Of a stretch of 64,000 bases of DNA, positions 48,934 through 59,759 are shown piece after piece. The translations under genes and the position numbers were made by a program. The stretch lies in the NCBI GenBank assembly GCA_907163345.1, contig CAJQUN010000057.1, positions 248,001 to 312,000 on the forward strand. The letters are read 5' to 3'. The notes under the pieces were generated by a model that saw only the letters and a list, made by a program, of their open reading frames with translations, did no database searches and was not told the DNA's origin. Each line of letters opens with the position of its first letter. Within the stretch, counting starts at the first letter, position 1. This stretch comes from Haberlea rhodopensis (lineage: Eukaryota; Streptophyta; Magnoliopsida; Lamiales; Gesneriaceae).

Positions 48934-50724
48934 TGTGAGCACCCGTTTCTAATCAAATGTTTAATTATCACACAATGATTAGTTATTTGTAAGCATGATT
49001 TGCTGAACTTATGTGAATTATGTGAAATTACTTGGCTATGTGTTTTTAGTTGAATTATGGAGCATTCATATATTTATAATTGGCAAATCGATGTATGAAA
49101 ATAAATATTTTGTTAACACACATCATTTTGATAAATGTACATCGATACATGACATACATATTGGGCATGTCATGTAGATCTTATCGCTCTTTGATACCCT
49201 TTGATTATGATGAGATCTATAGTGTCATGGGGATGCTGGGTACGATGACAGACAGTTTAGGTAGTAACTGTAGTCACCCGTGTTGTCGCCGGACCTAGAC
49301 ACGAGGGATGCTGGGCACATCACAGGATGATTCTCCTAGCTCAATGTGTGTGTGTGTCACCACCCTCTGCTCGATCTTGAGATTGGTGATATCTATTTCT
49401 TTGGATTCCGGACATTTGATATCCCGAGAGGATTGTACCTTCATGCATTGCATTACATTGAATTGCATTACATCATATATCACATTTTATAGATGCATGT
49501 TGTAATTACGTGATAGTTCCATATTGGGCGTTGGCTCACCCCCAAGGGGACTGTTGTTGTCGTTGTGTGTGGACAATGGCAGGTACTACAGTAACCAAGA
49601 TCCTAAAGAGTGAATGTTCGATGGAAGTCATCTTGAGGTTGTTTCTCTGTCTGTCTCAGTCTTAGGATAATTAATTGTACAAAGGTGTGTTCTGGATCGT
49701 ATAAATATGTAAATGATGTTTATTTCAGTTCAATCTTGAATATTTGATGATATTCAGTGTTTATTTACTTTTGATGGTATTATGTAAATATTTTGAGTAT
49801 GAAATGTGTGATGAAGGCTTATTCCTATGTAGACCTGACCAATGGGTCATCATCGACTCTGAACCGGCCGTGGTAAACATGTCGGTTAATCGGGTCAACG
49901 GTTCGAAGGGTTAGACCCATAACCGGCCCGTCTATAGAAGGGCCAATTAAGGGTCATAATTTTGTTAACCCGTGAACCGTCGGTTAATCGGCGGTTCAAG
50001 GGTTTATTTTAATTTTTTTTTATATTTTTATATTTAAAATATATGTATGTTTTAGATTTGAACTCATGACCTCCAACTTGAATAATTAGCTTCAACTACT
50101 AAGTTATAAAAGCCTTGTGGATCTCATATAGTGTTATAATTTATATATATTAACCAAACAAATATATCTTACACATTTTGATTATCTGACCTTGAATTTA
50201 TTTCATGTTATTTTATGTTTAATCCATGGATGAAAACACATTCGAACACTTTTTACACTTTATTTCAAATTTTAAGAATATTTTTAATTTCTTTTTTTAA
50301 AAAATAAGGGTCAAACTGTAACCGTAACCGTTGGTTAATCGTAATCGGAACCGTAATCGACGATTCATGAACTGTAACCGGAACCGTCAAGGAAGGTTAA
50401 GGTTCAGGTTCGATATTTTTTGAACCGTCGAACTGGCGGTTCTGAACCGTGGTCATGTCTAATGCTATGGTATGATGTAAATATTTTTAGTATGGACTAT
50501 GTAATGGATGCCCATTGTCCATGATATGATATTATGTATTTACTTTCAGCACTGGGGATATTGTTATATGTATTTTCATTTTTTTTATATGTCCCTCGTG
50601 CGAGAAGGTAATGCCGAAATTTTTAGTGCCACGTGTTGGTAAAATTTTAAATAGTCTTCCACTGTTTACAAATAAATAACCATTGTGTGATAATTAAACA
50701 TTTGATTATGAACGGGTCCTCACA
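48934..50724 (+). repeat. TG...CA block with 59-bp inverted termini, probable solo LTR (1791 bp)
   Basis: Starts TGTGAGCACCCG and ends CGGGTCCTCACA. The first and last 59 bp are near-perfect inverted copies (both contain AATCAAATGTTTAATTATCA). Flanks are TCCGG (48929-48933) and TCCGA (50725-50729), a 5-bp duplication with one mismatch. The termini resemble Tekay-type LTR ends in this window (TGTGATATCCC...GGGTCCTTACA), which favours a solo LTR; a foldback DNA transposon is the alternative. It contains a hAT-type MITE. Confidence 0.7.
49830..50461. mobile_element. hAT-type non-autonomous element (632 bp)
   Basis: Ends TAGACCTGACCA...GTGGTCATGTCTA with flanks TTCCTATG and ATGCTATG (6 of 8 match), fitting an old 8-bp hAT duplication. 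The interior repeats ACCGTNGGTTAATCG-type motifs near both ends and carries no transposase. Confidence 0.78.
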
Positions 50725-51389
50725 TCCGATAGGTCATAAAGGACATTGATTGTATGACAGTTGTATTTCACGTCCTTCCCCGAACAAATGTATCATCTGT
50801 ATTTGGGAATGCCTTTAGATTGGCAAAGAATTCCCTTACAACGGGTACAATTGCAACCCCCGGTGGCCTCAAGAACGTCAGCCAATGTCACCTACTAGCC
50901 TCCCCAAACACAGCGCTGCTTGGAGTTAAACTCCGGCCCCTTTCTCTAATGATATTCTTTCGCAACATGGCTCTATAGAAGTCCAAAACAGCCTCGTTCT
51001 TAAATTTTCGCCGGTCCACTTTCGGTGGGGCCACGAAGTGGATGCTCCACACCTTGGCCTCGTCTTTGGTGCCATGACAATCACAATCAATCCAAAAATA
51101 TACCCACAATCCAAGCAACAATAACCTCAATCCAAACTATCCACCAACAATATATTCAATATCCGAAATTCACAACTACTTCCCCCAAAATTATCAATAG
51201 CATAAACTTCTCCCCCCCACAATATGTAAAGATTCGAATTTTTCTAGCACCCACATCACCTATATGCAATAAAATTGCAATCTTTACTAACACCAACTCA
51301 AGCTATGCACCATATGTCAAATTCCAAGAAGAATACCTCACAATTTCGAAGCTTGTAGAAGTGTGGAGTCCTTGTCCTTGGCGTGCAAC

Positions 51390-52010
51390 AATTTGGAATG
51401 GTCAAGTTATATTGAATCTTAATATAGCCTTCGATTTTGGTAAATATATTGTAATCACACGTGTGTTCGATTTTACGCGGTCAGTCTCAATCAAAACCCA
51501 CGGTATGAATTATCTTATCATATTATAATATCGTATGGTCATCAAGTATAATTACTAACATCAATCTAATCCTTCAAAAGCATTAAAAACATAATCATAC
51601 TCAATGAATTGTAGAATAAATCAAAAACTTCTATTTAATTCATGGGTTCAAACATGGGATCCTCTAGTCTTGATAACAAAATTTAGCCAACAATCATCAT
51701 CAAATAAGAATGTAAAAAGATGTTTGGCAACAATTTAAACATTCACAATCTGAAAATAAAGAACAACATATGTTTACAAATGCTAAAGGATGTCAGGTGC
51801 TGACTCCTTGCTTCGATGCGTCGTCCAGTCTCTTTCGATTCATCTTGCTCTACAATCGCTTGAGGTTTGAATAAGAGTGGAGGCTTTGTTCTAGGTCAAA
51901 AATCTGATCAAAAGTCTTTTGGGTCGTCCATTAAGTCTTATTTATAGTGGAGGAGAGTTTTGGACGATTCCTTGTAAAACACAAACACTAAAAAGTATTT
52001 TTTTGTTCAA
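51390..52010 (-). repeat. 5' LTR remnant of the Athila-like element
   Basis: Parallels 45720-46430 of the 3' LTR (shared CACGTGTGTTCGATTTTACG and GCTTCGATGCGTCGTCCAGT), then diverges after about 52005. The palindrome part and the LTR start are lost. Confidence 0.7.
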
Positions 52011-53009
52011 AGTGTTTGCAAACTCTAGAGGTCCATTTATGGGCTAAATAAGGCATCCCGAATGTTGGAATATTTGTTTTGATAATAGTATCAAAGTGTT
52101 TGTTTTGTTAAAAATCCGAAAGTGACGTTTGTACAAAAAGGTTAGTGGGATCGCGGTTACATTTGTGATGCTTTAAGTCGATGATTGATCGCGATTATCT
52201 TAAACAATTTATTTTTAGTGTAGCAAGATTATACCGCAAGTGCACGGTTGTCAAGTTTTAGTATAGACTAACTGTAAGTACCAAATAAGATGCTTTCAAC
52301 TATATTTAACATACGATAATGAATTAAATAAAAGACTAGTTAATTAAATTAAACTACTAATCCAACCTAGTCAATATAAGTAAACGAGAAAATTCCGCTA
52401 GAAAATATTATCAAGGCGTAGGCTCAACAATGCAATCACCTACAATTCTCGATTGAAAATCCAAAATTTCTAAGGTTACGAGTTCTCCAAATTTATCTAA
52501 TATACTCTCTTGAGATATATTAAACCTAATATCAAATTGCAGTAAGTCACGTGTACTTATTTAACAACTCAATATTGCATAAGTTTCGTGAAAACTTGTA
52601 GCTTTCAATTACTAGATATCTATAGCTATCACTCACGTATTTGACGTCATCTCACGATCTCAGTCTGAAATCCATGGTATGAGTTATTAATTCCGTATCA
52701 TAAAATCATCTCTCGATCTCAATTACGATACTATCACCATTCAAAGGTGATCAATCCCTCAAAAGCATTAAAATCCTACAACATACACAAAGAATTATAA
52801 GGATTTAATCATTAATCATCAATCATAGGTTCATGACAAATGTTCGCCTAGCCTCGATAAATAAACTTAGTTCTTCATAATAAATCAAAACAAAGCAAAA
52901 CTAAGAATTTAAAGACAAAGAAAAACTCTCAGCGTCGACTCCGGTTGTAGATCTTCGCTTCCTCTCTCGCTTCCTTCTCAATCGTCTCTTCAATCTCCTT
53001 GTTGAAGAT

Positions 53010-54974
53010 TGTGATATCCCCGAAATGATTAATTGCAACTTAGTGCATTAATTGTGTTGTCATGATTAATTATGGTGGTAATTAATTATGTGTTGGAATT
53101 ATTATGTTGAAATGTTTAGTCACATGGTAGATGTGATCGGGTAGCATTTCAGGGTGCATGTTGGGTATGTTGGGAATTATGGTTGGAAGCATGATTTATT
53201 TGCCTTGGTTAGCAATTAATTAGAAATCATGTGTTTAATTGATATTTTGGTGCATTTGGTTTAATGCTTTGGAAAATATCATGTTGGGGTGTTTTATACA
53301 CCATGGGTTGTGGATTGCATTTTTAATTAACTCAACTTTTATACCCAAACCCCACCTCATCCACTCTCACTTTACCTTTACCAAACATCACCCAAACCCT
53401 TCCCCTTTCTCTCCATTTTCGAGTTCCAGCTTTGGGGTGAAGAGAAACCTTTCAAAAATCTTGATTTGTGGAGTATATTGGGTGATTTGAGGTCCCCAAG
53501 AGGTATGGATACCTCATGGTTAATTTTGTTGTGTTTTATTTAAGTTTGGGTTGATTTTGAAGGGTTTTAAAATGGGTTTGTGTTGGGTTGTTGTAGTTGA
53601 GATTGAGGGTTGGATTTATACTTGTTTTGAAGTATATTTTGGTGGTTTAAGTTGTTATTTATGATGTTGTTTGATTGTGTAAGTGTTGGGATGGATTGGA
53701 TGAAAATTTTGGTGCAAAAATGGCAGAAATCGCGCATCTGCGCGACGCGATCGATCGCCTGAAAAGAGGCGACCGATCGCCAAGGGACAGTAAGCTTTTC
53801 GAAGGATAGGCGATCGATCGCCTAAAATGAGGCGACCGATCGCCGAGAGGCAGTAGCCAAATCAAAGGAATGGCGATCGATCGCCATGTTTGAGGCGAAC
53901 GATCGCCGCAGTGGAAATTTTGAGGCGACCGATCGCCTGAGGGAAGCGATCGATCGCCGCCTGTGGATTTTTTGGGAAATGATTTATTTTGTCAAATTTT
54001 TGGTATTTGGCTATTATTTGGCTTCTAATATGGGGTTGTGTGATTATGTAGAACCATCCCAGGTAGCAACGCAACCAAGGAACTGAAGCCATATCAAATC
54101 CACTTTTGGAAAGGTACGTAGTGGACGTACGCGCACCCAACGGTACATGTATCTTATATACTCATTGTTTATGCATTGTGGATGCGAGTATATATGTGGT
54201 ATTGCATTGTGGATGCAAATACATGTTATGCATGACGTTTATAGATGCATATGATTATTGGTGCACATCCCATGAGTCGTGGTCATCCCTTGATGATTTT
54301 AATGCTTGCCGTTATTTGTTTGGTTCCGCTAAATGTGAAGCGAGGGGTGGGAGTCCCGCATGTCCATTGAAGCGAGGTTATCCTATGCCGCCTATATGTA
54401 AATAAGCGAGGGGCATTAAAATACATTGTGATGGACAGACTAGGGATTGATGATCAGTATTTGGTATTGATGAGCTGGTATATGTCATGACATGTTTAGA
54501 CCATTAAAAATAATCTATTGATTATACTCATGAGTTATGGTACAGGGACAACTAAACGGGAAGCGTTTGAAATGCATGGGAAAACAGGAAGTGTTTTATT
54601 ATGATTATGCATTTACGCTTTATCTTCATATTGTGTTGAATATGAATGATTATTATTGCTCATGTTTGGGGGTTGTCCTTGTAGGTACACGTTTGGCATG
54701 ATAGAAGGGCTAGACGGGTTGAGACAATGAGCTTGAGGATGCTTTTGTGAATTGAAGGACAGGATTATTTTTTGCCTAGTGTCTACTCTAGGAGTAGTGT
54801 AAAACTAGTTGATAACATTCATTTGATGGGGAATGTAATTAATCCATGTTTGGAAGTCCTTATTTTTGGCATGTAATGCTTAAGCTCATAAACTCAACAC
54901 GTTATTTCTCACTCTGATTATTTATTTAGCTCTATTATGCCTTGGTTCCGCATTTAAGGATTAGGGTCCTTACA
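53010..54974 (+). repeat. 5' LTR of complete Tekay-type element (1965 bp)
   Basis: Starts TGTGATATCCCCG, ends GGGTCCTTACA. Lacks the 84-bp segment found in the 3' LTR at about 61103-61186. Short frames inside the LTR (such as 53239-53490) repeat in the 3' LTR and are not genes. Confidence 0.95.
53748..53956. repeat. Four palindrome pairs in 5' LTR
   Basis: Core starts 53748/53770, 53811/53833, 53874/53896 and 53926/53947, spacing 22, 22, 22 and 21. Within a pair one member is CGATCGATCG and the other is CGACCGATCG or CGAACGATCG, flanked by GG and CC (GGCGAYCGATCGCC). Confidence 0.92.
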
Positions 54975-54978
54975 TTAG

Positions 54979-54990
54979 TGGTATCAGAGC
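54979..54990 (+). other. Primer binding site, tRNA-iMet
   Basis: TGGTATCAGAGC, 4 bp after the LTR, complementary to initiator tRNA-Met. Confidence 0.95.
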
Positions 54991-55187
54991 AGTGGTTAGA
55001 GAACCCGGGAACAAGTGAAGGGTAGCCTTAGCATGATTGGCTAGGTGCTTACATTTGAAGCATGTTTATGCATGTGGTGCATATTAATGTATATCCTGTT
55101 ATACTAACGTGCTTATTCTCATTCCTGTTGTCTAACGGCATAACATATATATTGCTTTGGAATTGTTGTTAACATTTGTGTTACAGC

Positions 55188-58100
55188 ATGGCTGCTAATG
55201 AGGAGGTTGGAGATGTTGGTAGTGTGAATGCAAGTATCGGACAGGCAAACCCTCTACCTCCACCGGCCGTAGGCATGGAACCAGTGGTTCAGTTATTACT
55301 GCCGGGTGAGATCAGCTTGACGCAATTTCTGTCTTACCATCCGCCCCGGTTTGAGGGGACAGAGTCCGGAGAAGAGGCTGAAGAGTGGCTGGAAAGACTT
55401 GAGCAGATCTTTGTATCGGCTCCTTGTGCTGTGACAGCTTGGCTGAGGCTGGCGGAGTTTCAATTAGCCAAGAAACCTCTGATGTGGTGGAGGAGCACAG
55501 TAATGGAAACGAGAGCACAGGGTGCTGTGATTGATTGGACACTCTTCAGGACTAGGTTTCTGAACCGGTACTTCTCCGCAGCGGCGAGACAGACGAAGGA
55601 GGATGAATTTACAAGTTTGAAACAGGGGAACATGACGGTGTCAGACTATGCCACGCGGTACTCTTCGTTGCTGAGGTATGTTCCCCACATTGCCACCAAT
55701 GGGCACGCAAAGATGAGGAATTTTATGAAGGGGTTGCGACCGGAGCTCTATGACCGGGTTATCACCAATAACCCAACTTCTTTTGATGATGCTCTCACAA
55801 GGGCGGAGCTTGCCGAGCTTGGGGTGGGAGCTTATCCTAGTGCTATGCCACCACCAGTACCGCAACAGAGGCAGACTAATGACAGCTTGAGGCCCCGAGG
55901 AGAGCCATTTAAACCTCGTGGTGCCTCTTCATCTTCACGGTTTGGTGGAAAGAAGTACTTTGGTCAGAAACAGGATAACAAGAAGAATTGGTCGGCCAAT
56001 CGAGGGTCTTCACAAGGGAATAGGCCGGGAGAGCCGATGTGCGACAATTGTGGAGGGCCACATTCTTCAAGCAAGTGTCCTGCCTGTTATATCTGTGGCA
56101 AGATGGGCCACATCGCTCGGTATTGCCCCACCCGGGGAGGACAGTCAGAGTTTCAGGGCAACAGGCCGAGGTTTGATGATAGGGCAGTGCAGCAGAGGCA
56201 GCAGTTTGGGCCTCGACCATCGGGAGGTCAGACAGTGGGACCACCCCAGGGGCAGGTGTATGCACTGACCAGAGAGCAGGCCCAGGCGGCCCCAGAGGAG
56301 GTGATCGCCGATACGTGTCATTTATTTACGTACCCTGCTTTTATTTTGATCGATACAGGTGCCTCCCACTCTTTTGTATCGGTGGGTTTTGTGGAAAGAC
56401 ACCATATGCGCACGTCTTCTCTACCCACGCCTCTTTTGGTCTCGACACCCACTGGAAGAAATGTCGTTGCTGATCAGTTTATGGCAGACTGCCTCATTTA
56501 TTTTGAGGGCAACGAATTGAGGTCAGACTTGATTGTGTTGGGCATGTCAGACTTCGACTGCATCTTGGGTATTGATATTCTGAACAGATATCAGGCAGTG
56601 GTAGATTGCCGACAGAGGACAGTAAAGTTCAGACCTGAGTTGGGCAGTCAGTGGACCTTCTATGGCAACGGTTCTCGTGCGAAGATTCCGTTGATTTCAG
56701 CGATCAAGATGACTCAGTTGTTGGAACGTGGACACACGGGTTATCTCATCTATGCCGTGGACACGTCTGGGAAGAGTAAAGAACTAAGAGTTGAGGATGT
56801 GTCAGTGGTAGCAGAGTTTGCTGATATATTCCCAGAAGAGATCCCAGGATTCCCACCGGCTAGGGAAGTTGAGTTTGGGATCGAGCTGTTGCCAGGGACA
56901 TCCGCTATCTCTCGTGCACCTTATAGGATGGCACCTGCTGAGTTGAGAGAGTTGAAAGAACAGTTGCAGTATCTCCTTGACAAGAGATATATACGCCCGA
57001 GCGTGTCGCCATGGGGCGCACCAGTTCTCTTTGTGAAGAAGAAGGACGGCTCGATGCGGTTGTGCATCGATTACCGGCAACTGAATAAGGCTACAGTGAA
57101 GAACAAGTATCCTCTTCCAAGGATCGACGATCTGTTTGATCAGTTGCAAGGTACCAGGGTGTATAGCAAGATTGATTTGAGATCCGGATATCATCAGATT
57201 CGAGTCAGAGAGGAAGATGTGCAGAAGACAGCATTCCGGACCCGATATGGACATTATGAGTTCCTAGTGATGCCGTTCGGCGTGACGAATGCTCCAGCAG
57301 TCTTTATGAGTCTGATGAACAGGGTGTTTCAGCCGTATCTTGATCAGTTCGTCATTGTATTTATTGACGACATTCTCATCTACTCCCGGAGCGAGGAGGA
57401 ACATGTGAAACACTTGAGGACAGTGCTCCAGATCCTCAGAGATCACCAATTGTATGCCAAGCTCAGTAAGTGTGAGTTTTGGTTGAGCAGTGTAGTATTT
57501 CTGGGCCATGTCATATCGAGCAGCGGGATATCTGTGGATCCCAAGAAGATTGAGGCTGTGATGGAGTGGGCTGCCCCCACTTCTGTGCCGGAGATACGGA
57601 GTTTTCTGGGTTTGGCCGGTTATTATCGACGCTTCGTCGAGGGCTTTTCGAAGATTGCCAAGCCGTTGACACAGTTGACCCAGAAGGGTGTACCATTCTT
57701 TTGGTCAGAAGCTTGTGAGGAGAGCTTCCAGGAATTAAAGCACCGTTTGACGACGGCGCCAGTGTTAGTGATCCCTACGGAGAACTCCAGATTTGTTCTG
57801 TATACTTACGCATCACTGCAGGGCCTTGGGTGTGTTCTGATGCAAGATAAGCATGTGGTAGCTTATGCATCGAGGCAGTTGAAGGAGACCAGATATCCAG
57901 TTCATGACTTGGAATTGGCGGCTATCATCTTCGCCCTGAAGATCTGGAGGCATTACTTATATGGTACTTCATTCACCATATACACGGATCACAAGAGCCT
58001 CAAGTTTTTATTCACTCAGGCAGAGCTGAACATGAGGCAGAGGAGGTGGATGGACCTACTCAAGGACTATGATTGCGAGATAGAGTACCATCCCGGGAAA

Positions 58101-59747
58101 GCTAATTTGACAGCGGACGCTTTGAGCTGGAAAGTGAGGAGTTCTGCTGAGGACGTCATCCATTTGTCAGCCATGATGACCTCCTATTGCCATCTGGGCT
58201 ATGATTTTGACATTGATGCATCACCTGTGTATGTATCGACTTTGTTAGCTGAGCCAGATATCTATGAGAACATCAGGAGAGCTCAGAGGTCAGATACTGA
58301 GGTTCAGAGGTGGTTATCTTTAGTACATCTTGGTCAGCCAACGAAATTCAGAGTGGCCGATGACGGGTCTCTGAGATTGGGTGACCGTTGGGTGGTTCCG
58401 AGTACGCCGGAGTTGCGTAGGGGGATCTTGGAGCGAGCTCATAGTAGCAGACTTAGCATCCACCTAGGCCGGAAAAAGATGTATAAAGATCTACGTGGTC
58501 AGTTTTGGTGGAAGAGAATGAAGAGTGACGTCGTCACTTTTGTAAAGAGGTGTTTGATCTGCCAGCAGGTTAAGGCAGAGAGACAGAGACCTGGCGGCGA
58601 ATTGAGAAGCTTGGAGATACCGAAGTGGAAGTGGGAGCACATTTCCATGGACTTCGTGACTCATTTGCCGAGGAGTACTTCAGGCTTTGATGCTATTTGG
58701 GTGATTGTGGACAGATTGACTAAGGTAGCCCACTTTATCCCCTATAGCATGACTTTCACCTTTTTAAGGATGGCGCAGTTGTATATTAGAGATGTGGTGA
58801 GATTGCATGGGATCCCCGTTTCCATAGTGTCAGACCGAGATCCGCGATTCACATCTCATTTTTGGGAAGGCCTTCAGTCAGCCTTGGGAACTGAAGTCAG
58901 ATTGAGCACTGCTTATCATCCTCAGACGGGCCAGACCGAGCGCACTATCCAGACGCTCGAGGACATGTTGAGAGCTTGTGTTTTGGAGTTCGATGCCTCT
59001 TGTCAGGATTCAGTGCCTTTGGTAGAGTTTTCTTATAACAATAGCTACCAGGCGAGTATTCAGATGGCTCTGTTTGAAGCTCTTTATGGCAGACGGTGTA
59101 GATCACCCTTGTGTTGGGATGATTTGGACCACAAATCGGTCGGAGGACCGGAGTTGATTCGGGAGATGGAAGAGAAGATAAAGACGATAAGGCAGAAAAT
59201 GAAAGCGGCCCAGGGCAGACAGGCAGCTTATGCAAATAAACGGCGGAGACCGTTGGAATTTCAGTTGGGAGATAAGGTCTTTTTGAAGATCTCGCCTTTC
59301 AGAGGCGTTGTGCGATTTGGGATGCGCGGGAAATTGCCTCCGAGGTATGTTGGACCGTACGAGATTTTGCAGCGCATTGGCACCTTAGCTTACCGATTGG
59401 CTTTGCCGCCTTCTTTATCTGGTATACATGATGTGTTTCATGTATCGATGCTGCGGAAGTATGAGCCGGATCCATCTCATGTGTTACAGCCTTCCGAAGT
59501 TCAGTTGGAATCAGATGTATCTTATGTGGAACGGCCTGTCAGAATTCTGGATCGAGCAGACCGTAGACTTCGGAACAAAGTGATACCTATGATCAAGATT
59601 CAGTGGGATCGCAGGGGTGTCGAGGAGGCTACGTGGGAGACGGAGCGGCATATGGTGCAGCACTACCCGGAACTATTCTCTGGTATGTGTTTATGTTTAG
59701 TTTCTTTTGGGGTAAGTGCATGTGATTTCGAGGACGAAATCTTATAA
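55188..59747 (+). CDS. Chromovirus gag-pol polyprotein (1519 aa), open but with damaged motifs
   Basis: Start at ATG 55188 (MAANEEVGDVGSVNAS); a longer frame opens at a non-ATG codon upstream. Order: retrotransposon gag (about residues 50-215); two zinc knuckles (from about 285: CDNCGGPHSSSKC, CYICGKMGHIARYC); aspartic protease with DTGASHSF (about 389); reverse transcriptase with FIDDILIYS (about 727); RNase H; integrase with HHCC finger (HSSRLSIHLGR...CLICQQ) and core (DFVTHL, VSDRDPRF, QTERT); chromodomain-like C-terminus (YVERPVRILDR...EEATWETE). Three signature sites look damaged: the RNase H aspartate is Tyr at residue 874 (the sister copy has YTDAS), HPQTDGQT lacks Asp, and ADALSRK reads ADALSWK. 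It would supply all replication proteins, but catalysis is doubtful. No frameshift or stop is seen. Confidence 0.95.
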   Translation: MAANEEVGDVGSVNASIGQANPLPPPAVGMEPVVQLLLPGEISLTQFLSYHPPRFEGTESGEEAEEWLERLEQIFVSAPCAVTAWLRLAEFQLAKKPLMWWRSTVMETRAQGAVIDWTLFRTRFLNRYFSAAARQTKEDEFTSLKQGNMTVSDYATRYSSLLRYVPHIATNGHAKMRNFMKGLRPELYDRVITNNPTSFDDALTRAELAELGVGAYPSAMPPPVPQQRQTNDSLRPRGEPFKPRGASSSSRFGGKKYFGQKQDNKKNWSANRGSSQGNRPGEPMCDNCGGPHSSSKCPACYICGKMGHIARYCPTRGGQSEFQGNRPRFDDRAVQQRQQFGPRPSGGQTVGPPQGQVYALTREQAQAAPEEVIADTCHLFTYPAFILIDTGASHSFVSVGFVERHHMRTSSLPTPLLVSTPTGRNVVADQFMADCLIYFEGNELRSDLIVLGMSDFDCILGIDILNRYQAVVDCRQRTVKFRPELGSQWTFYGNGSRAKIPLISAIKMTQLLERGHTGYLIYAVDTSGKSKELRVEDVSVVAEFADIFPEEIPGFPPAREVEFGIELLPGTSAISRAPYRMAPAELRELKEQLQYLLDKRYIRPSVSPWGAPVLFVKKKDGSMRLCIDYRQLNKATVKNKYPLPRIDDLFDQLQGTRVYSKIDLRSGYHQIRVREEDVQKTAFRTRYGHYEFLVMPFGVTNAPAVFMSLMNRVFQPYLDQFVIVFIDDILIYSRSEEEHVKHLRTVLQILRDHQLYAKLSKCEFWLSSVVFLGHVISSSGISVDPKKIEAVMEWAAPTSVPEIRSFLGLAGYYRRFVEGFSKIAKPLTQLTQKGVPFFWSEACEESFQELKHRLTTAPVLVIPTENSRFVLYTYASLQGLGCVLMQDKHVVAYASRQLKETRYPVHDLELAAIIFALKIWRHYLYGTSFTIYTDHKSLKFLFTQAELNMRQRRWMDLLKDYDCEIEYHPGKANLTADALSWKVRSSAEDVIHLSAMMTSYCHLGYDFDIDASPVYVSTLLAEPDIYENIRRAQRSDTEVQRWLSLVHLGQPTKFRVADDGSLRLGDRWVVPSTPELRRGILERAHSSRLSIHLGRKKMYKDLRGQFWWKRMKSDVVTFVKRCLICQQVKAERQRPGGELRSLEIPKWKWEHISMDFVTHLPRSTSGFDAIWVIVDRLTKVAHFIPYSMTFTFLRMAQLYIRDVVRLHGIPVSIVSDRDPRFTSHFWEGLQSALGTEVRLSTAYHPQTGQTERTIQTLEDMLRACVLEFDASCQDSVPLVEFSYNNSYQASIQMALFEALYGRRCRSPLCWDDLDHKSVGGPELIREMEEKIKTIRQKMKAAQGRQAAYANKRRRPLEFQLGDKVFLKISPFRGVVRFGMRGKLPPRYVGPYEILQRIGTLAYRLALPPSLSGIHDVFHVSMLRKYEPDPSHVLQPSEVQLESDVSYVERPVRILDRADRRLRNKVIPMIKIQWDRRGVEEATWETERHMVQHYPELFSGMCLCLVSFGVSACDFEDEIL

Positions 59748-59759
59748 GTAGGGGAGTAT
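59747..59759 (+). other. Polypurine tract
   Basis: AGTAGGGGAGTAT directly precedes the 3' LTR start at 59760. It overlaps the last base of the polyprotein stop codon. Confidence 0.8.

Larger units (their letters stand above)
48348..51130 (-). pseudogene. Athila-type ORF with putative plant transposon domain, interrupted
   Basis: Minus-strand pieces from 51130 down: KFKNEAVLDFYRAMLRKNII and RERG, then in another frame VREFFANLKAFPNTDDTFVR and GR. A 1.79-kb insertion follows (50724-48934). Beyond it come LTEDAM, ATHMFEVITNQAILFYCNIN, GRSINLG and, after another frameshift, SSLPCSAIITALCHQQGVVW. These blocks, in this order, are the conserved segments of the plant transposon protein domain (Pfam Transposase_32-like) found in Athila-lineage elements. 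Its biochemical role is not known. Several frameshifts, stops and the insertion inactivate it. The low-complexity tail runs to about 48348. Confidence 0.75.
45536..52010 (-). mobile_element. Athila-like element, decayed (minus strand)
   Basis: 3' LTR 46817-about 45536 (end truncated), polypurine tract 46818-46830, long 3' non-coding region, the downstream plant-transposon-domain ORF (51130-48348, interrupted), and a remnant of the 5' LTR at about 51390-52010. The two LTR pieces share the TAATATCGTATGGT and CACGTGTGTTCGATTTTACG stretches. No gag or pol remains between ORF and LTR. Confidence 0.75.

Noticed and set aside
53239..53490. Small reading frames of about 60-100 codons inside LTRs (also 20095, 20495, 22065, 24715, 54106, 59989, 60855)
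   Set aside because: They repeat exactly in the partner LTR, lack domains and lie in non-coding LTR or internal repeat sequence.
56802..57254. Antisense frames across the chromovirus pol (also 13183-13602 and 58945-59235)
   Set aside because: Shadows of the strongly supported sense polyprotein.
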